From Natronoplasma sp964602715 (GTDB taxonomy: Archaea > Thermoplasmatota > Thermoplasmata > Halarchaeoplasmatales > Halarchaeoplasmataceae), in the NCBI GenBank assembly GCA_964602715.1, contig CAZRSB010000072.1, positions 1 to 7,848 of the forward strand: DNA of 7,848 bases, in the 5' to 3' direction. Positions 5,529-7,848 of the stretch are shown one piece after another; positions within the stretch are counted from its first letter, which is position 1; the number at the start of each line of letters is the position of its first letter. The notes under the pieces are model-generated. The model worked only from the letters and a program-made list of their open reading frames with translations, was not told where the DNA came from and searched no databases. Position numbers and translations under genes: made by a program.

Positions 5529-6887
5529 TCACTCTACTGGACAGGTCGTTGAACTCCATCCTGATAGACCGCCTAACACAACATGAATATCCTCCCACTC
5601 ATTCCTCTTGAGTAGGCTAGCGGCGGTCATCGATCTTAGACCGCTGCCACAGAATACGTACACCTCTTTATCTTTTGGTACTTCTTCCATCCTCTCAGGT
5701 AGTTGTGTTATATGTATCTCTTTTGCCCCCTCAATTCTGCCTTCTTTTTTTATTTCATCTTTAGGTCTAACATCAAGGAGAAACGTCGATTCTTTTTCAT
5801 CCAAAATACTGCACACCTCTTGAACATTGACAGTATCTATGGATTTACTCTCTTGTCCGCTCATATGCCACGAAAGCATGCCGCCAGAAAGACATCCCTC
5901 TATGTTATCGTATCCCAGCCTATGGAGATAGGTTACAGCTTCTGAAGGATCACCTGACTCATCTACAAGGAGTATGGGTCTGTCATATGGTAAGAACCAT
6001 CCTGCAAAACTAGGTATGCCGTCTTCCCAGATCGATATGGCTCCAGGGATATGAGAAGCACCGAAAGAAAGTTCTTTTCTGGTGTCTAAAATCACTGCTT
6101 CTTCAGCTCGATTTTTGAATTCTTTAGGAGATAAATATTCCATAATCTTTCCGGACAATGGATACTCTAGAAGTTCAAGATTCATCTCTTCCATCTTTTC
6201 AAAATAAGGAGGATATTCTAACATCTCGCCTACTTTTTCGGCAAACTCCTCTTTATCTTCTACCTGAAGCTTGGGATTCCTTTCCTTTTCTATACCTATA
6301 GTCGTTATCTCACGCTCTGCGATCTCACCTGCACAGACAGATCCAGAGCCATGGGCAGGGCAGACTATCACACCATCACCAAGAGGCAGGATCTTGTTGA
6401 AGATAGAGTCATAAAGTTTGTAGGCCATACTTTCTAAATTCTCTTGGCCATAGAAGTCTACCCTACCTACATCTCCTGCAAAAAGAGCGTCTCCAGTAAA
6501 TATCATCCACGGTTTTCCATCAGGATCATATAGTATATAGCTCATGCTGCCTAGAGTGTGACCAGGTGTATGGATAGCTTCCAACTTCAACCGACCTACG
6601 TTCCAGGTATCGTTTTCCTCAGCGGGTTCGCCGTAAGTGTAGTCTAGTTCTTTGTCAGCGTGATAAATCTTGGCTCCAGTTCTCTTCTTTATCTCGTAAG
6701 ATCCGATAACATAATCTTCATTTCTATGGGTTTCTAGGACCGTTTTGATATTCATGCCATGCTCCGAGGCTAAATCGATATATTTTTCTACATCTCTCCT
6801 AGGATCTATCAACACTGCTTCGTTCTGATCACCTATGATGTACGAATAATGAGCTAACCCCTCAGATTCAATCCTTTTAAATAACAT
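5529..6887 (-). CDS. Persulfide dioxygenase-rhodanese fusion (CstB-like MBL fold protein)
   Basis: A 452-residue protein with the three-domain layout of CstB-type enzymes, which oxidise persulfides and move sulfane sulfur in the cytosol. Residues 1 to about 245 form a metallo-beta-lactamase fold. The three iron ligands of ETHE1-type persulfide dioxygenases are present: His54 (ETHRNEDY), His110 (HTPGHTLG) and Asp133 (FTGDALFAGD). The usual second-site residues of T-H-x-H-x-D-H are changed to Asn56 and Tyr59, consistent with one iron rather than two zincs. Residues about 250-345 form a rhodanese fold lacking a catalytic cysteine (VDESGDPSEA at the loop), so a pseudo-rhodanese. Residues about 353-450 form an active-looking rhodanese with Cys413 in CGSGLRS. 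I place the start at the ATG at 6887, preceded by GGAGG; an in-frame TTG at 6902 would overlap that ribosome-binding site. The gene is convergent with the exporter and divergent from the PfpI-family gene. Confidence 0.9.
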   Translation of the reverse strand: MLFKRIESEGLAHYSYIIGDQNEAVLIDPRRDVEKYIDLASEHGMNIKTVLETHRNEDYVIGSYEIKKRTGAKIYHADKELDYTYGEPAEENDTWNVGRLKLEAIHTPGHTLGSMSYILYDPDGKPWMIFTGDALFAGDVGRVDFYGQENLESMAYKLYDSIFNKILPLGDGVIVCPAHGSGSVCAGEIAEREITTIGIEKERNPKLQVEDKEEFAEKVGEMLEYPPYFEKMEEMNLELLEYPLSGKIMEYLSPKEFKNRAEEAVILDTRKELSFGASHIPGAISIWEDGIPSFAGWFLPYDRPILLVDESGDPSEAVTYLHRLGYDNIEGCLSGGMLSWHMSGQESKSIDTVNVQEVCSILDEKESTFLLDVRPKDEIKKEGRIEGAKEIHITQLPERMEEVPKDKEVYVFCGSGLRSMTAASLLKRNEWEDIHVVLGGLSGWSSTTCPVE

Positions 6888-6895
6888 TTTTTTGT

Positions 6896-6900
6896 CCTCC
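6896..6900 (-). promoter_or_regulatory. Ribosome-binding site that fixes the dioxygenase start
   Basis: The minus strand reads GGAGG eight bases before the ATG at 6887. It is the strongest ribosome-binding site in the window, and argues against the longer frame from the TTG at 6902, which overlaps it and would add only five residues. Confidence 0.8.
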
Positions 6901-6930
6901 AATCTTCGATTCTATTAACTATTTTCCCTC

Positions 6931-6940
6931 TAATTTAATT
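6931..6940 (-). promoter_or_regulatory. Candidate promoter of the persulfide dioxygenase gene
   Basis: The minus strand reads AATTAAATTA, a TATA-like stretch about 45 bases before the ATG at 6887. Initiation about 25 bases downstream would leave a leader of roughly 20 bases that includes GGAGG. Other A/T-rich alternatives lie nearby (around 6915-6925), so the exact box is uncertain. Confidence 0.3.
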
Positions 6941-6956
6941 TGTCCTTGATTACAAC

Positions 6957-6968
6957 AAAAATACTAAT
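6957..6968 (+). promoter_or_regulatory. Candidate promoter of the PfpI-family gene
   Basis: AAAAATACTAAT, an A-rich element plus a TATA-like core, lies about 32 bases before the ATG at 7000. It predicts a leader of about ten bases containing GTGAT (6992-6996). The string is nearly the same as the candidate tnpA promoter at 644-657 on the minus strand. Confidence 0.4.
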
Positions 6969-6999
6969 ACCTCATTTCTCATTCAAAGTGCGTGATAAT

Positions 7000-7503
7000 A
7001 TGCCTAAAGCTATAGTCCTATTAGAGGAAGGTTTCGAAGATACAGAGTTAACGTACCCGTACTACAGGCTACAGGAGGCCGGTTTTGAAGTAGATCTCGT
7101 AGCCGAAGAATCTGAAGAAGTATACGCGAGCAAGAACGGTCAAAAGATAAGATCGCACCGAGCTGCGAAGGAGATAGATGCCTCAAATTATGACCTATTG
7201 GTCATACCCGGGGGACGAGGCCCTGATCGTATGAGGATAAAAGAAGATATCGTAGAACTTGCACAAGATGCCGTTGATAACGATCTAGTTATATCTTCGA
7301 TATGTCATGGTGCTCAATTACTGATCGAAACGGATCTATTGGAAGGTAAAAAAGCTACGTGTTTCTACTCAGTAAAAACGGACTTGGTGAATGCCGGAGC
7401 TGAGTTTTTAGATCAGGAAGTGGTCGTAGATGGAAATCTAGTGACTTCGAGACACCCCGGAGATCTACCTATGTTCATGGAGGAAACCCTAAAACTTCTG
7501 TAA
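7000..7503 (+). CDS. DJ-1/PfpI family protein
   Basis: A 167-residue member of the DJ-1/PfpI superfamily, the usual length for archaeal PfpI-type proteins. The nucleophile elbow reads ISSICHGAQLL, with Cys102 followed by His103, and the partner acid is Glu13 in GFEDTE, giving the typical Glu-Cys-His set. YDLLVIPGGRGPDRMR and TSRHPGDLPMFM are further family signatures. Members are described as intracellular proteases, glyoxalases or protein deglycases and act in the cytosol; sequence alone does not say which activity applies, and PfpI forms need oligomers for peptidase activity. I chose the ATG at 7000 because it gives the family's standard N terminus (PKAIVLLEEGFED) and follows GTGAT; an in-frame TTG at 6940 would add 20 non-conserved residues across the likely promoter. 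The divergent neighbour is a persulfide dioxygenase, so a joint stress role is possible. Confidence 0.93.
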   Translation: MPKAIVLLEEGFEDTELTYPYYRLQEAGFEVDLVAEESEEVYASKNGQKIRSHRAAKEIDASNYDLLVIPGGRGPDRMRIKEDIVELAQDAVDNDLVISSICHGAQLLIETDLLEGKKATCFYSVKTDLVNAGAEFLDQEVVVDGNLVTSRHPGDLPMFMEETLKLL

Positions 7504-7508
7504 AATAC

Positions 7509-7524
7509 TTTTTCTTCCTTTTTT
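7509..7524 (+). terminator. Oligo-T terminator after the PfpI-family gene
   Basis: TTTTT, CTTCC and TTTTTT follow in line starting five bases after the stop, a typical archaeal pyrimidine-rich termination tract with no need for a hairpin. Confidence 0.55.
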
Positions 7525-7526
7525 AC

Positions 7527-7535
7527 TATTTATGG
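7527..7535 (+). promoter_or_regulatory. TATA-like box ahead of the 3' intergenic structures
   Basis: TATTTATGG is the same 9-mer as in the exporter promoter (2790-2798). A start about 25 bases downstream would fall at about 7555-7560, at the edge of the hairpin at 7562. No coding start follows at a suitable distance, so if it is active it would drive a non-coding RNA or a long leader. Confidence 0.3.
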
Positions 7536-7561
7536 TAAATGACCCGACTTTTTGAACTCAC

Positions 7562-7582
7562 GAGGAATTAGATAAATTCCTC
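7562..7582. repeat. Perfect 8-bp hairpin
   Basis: GAGGAATT (7562-7569) is the exact inverse of AATTCCTC (7575-7582), with the loop AGATA. It is not followed by a T-run, so it is not a classical terminator. It may be the 5' hairpin of an RNA or the subterminal hairpin of a decayed IS200/IS605-type end. Confidence 0.6.
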
Positions 7583-7630
7583 TTAGTCACAAAATGGATT
7601 TTGTTCCTTTTAGGATCATTGACTAGTTTT

Positions 7631-7730
7631 GCAGGACTGTGTCTTTTAATCCCCGAACATAGTTCTGTGGATCAGCAGGATTACATCCTTTGGTCCTCGA
7701 AGCAAGTTCTGCGGATGTGGATGACGCAAT
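7631..7730 (+). other. Candidate structured RNA or decayed mobile-element end
   Basis: The longest gene-free stretch is 7504-7848 (345 bases). Within it, CAGGACTGTG (7632-7641) pairs over ten positions with CATAGTTCTG (7658-7667) around a 16-base loop, using two G-U pairs possible only in plus-strand RNA. ACATCC (7683-7688) pairs exactly with GGATGT (7713-7718). AGTTCTGTGGAT (7661-7672) and AGTTCTGCGGAT (7705-7716) are direct repeats with one mismatch. The segment is visibly richer in G and C than its flanks, which in AT-rich archaea is a known mark of structured RNA. No reading frame here has a proper start and ribosome-binding site. I do not recognise it as tRNA, rRNA, SRP RNA or RNase P RNA. 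Confidence 0.35.
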
Positions 7731-7785
7731 AAAATAAGTTCCGCTTACTCAAAAATCAGAAATTTACTCACACAACGCAATTACA

Positions 7786-7797
7786 AAAGAATATATA
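7786..7797 (+). promoter_or_regulatory. Candidate promoter for a gene beyond the window
   Basis: An A-rich element followed by ATATATAG (7790-7797 region) is the best TATA match in the window. A start about 25 bases on would fall at about 7815-7820. A second A/T-rich core, TTTTTAAA (7812-7819), follows, within a direct repeat of AACTTTTT. Downstream coding sequence is not in view. Confidence 0.4.
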
Positions 7798-7848
7798 GTT
7801 ATTGACATAACTTTTTAAACTTTTTGGGTAAGAATTTTTTGATCCAAC

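Noticed and set aside
6888..6902. Longer dioxygenase frame starting at TTG 6902
   Set aside because: The TTG overlaps GGAGG, which is ideally spaced for the ATG at 6887; the extra five residues are not part of the fold.
6940..6999. Longer PfpI-family frame starting at TTG 6940
   Set aside because: It would add 20 residues before the conserved first strand, and runs through the likely promoter.
7623..7748. A 41-codon minus-strand open frame with protein-like composition, ending YVRGLKDTVLQN before a stop
   Set aside because: It is bounded by TGA at 7749-7751, contains no ATG, GTG or TTG start and has no ribosome-binding site. An open run of this length is expected by chance. It could still be a relic, so a protein search would be a cheap check.
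1..7848. CRISPR arrays, tRNA or rRNA genes
   Set aside because: No regularly spaced direct repeats of suitable length were seen, and no segment gave a convincing cloverleaf or ribosomal RNA signature on either strand.

Overview
The window looks like a moderately AT-rich archaeal chromosome, probably euryarchaeal. The evidence is: TATA-like boxes 25-30 bases ahead of likely transcript starts; ribosome-binding sites resembling the archaeal consensus GGAGGTGAT (855-863, and GGAGG at 6896-6900 on the minus strand); oligo-T termination tracts; and a two-fold RND exporter of the largely archaeal HAE3 type. The exporter's outer domains are rich in Asp and Glu, which would fit a salt-loving organism, but that is a weak hint and I do not name a taxon.

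Layout. (1) 1 to about 710 is the left-end part of an IS200/IS605 insertion sequence on the minus strand: the start of tnpB (running off the window), a complete Y1 transposase tnpA, and a subterminal hairpin at 670-707. (2) Directly beside that hairpin, 711-872 is the 3' remnant of a plus-strand gene whose stop overlaps the next start by four bases (ATGA). The insertion appears to have cut the first visible gene of an operon. (3) 869-2721 is the surviving part of that operon: a DUF58 protein and a small multi-pass membrane protein, both visibly more AT-rich than the genes downstream. (4) 2849-5518 is a large RND/MMPL-family exporter with its own promoter. (5) 5529-6887, convergent with the exporter and only 10 bases from it, encodes a three-domain persulfide dioxygenase-pseudorhodanese-rhodanese protein (CstB-like architecture). 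(6) 7000-7503, divergent from (5), encodes a DJ-1/PfpI-family protein. (7) 7504-7848 has no convincing gene, but holds an oligo-T terminator, a TATA-like box, a perfect 8-bp hairpin, a 10-bp stem whose G-U pairs exist only in plus-strand RNA, short direct repeats, and a promoter-like sequence aimed out of the window. It is the best candidate for something undescribed: a structured RNA, a long leader, or a decayed IS200/IS605-type non-autonomous element.

How the genes relate. The DUF58 and membrane genes probably belong to the MoxR/DUF58 type of envelope-associated cluster, and lost an upstream partner to the insertion. The persulfide dioxygenase and the DJ-1/PfpI protein share a divergent intergenic region and both belong to families that handle reactive small molecules (persulfides; carbonyls or damaged proteins), so a stress or sulfur-detoxification pairing is plausible but inferred. 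The exporter has cytosolic Cys/His clusters that may be worth considering alongside its persulfide-metabolising neighbour.
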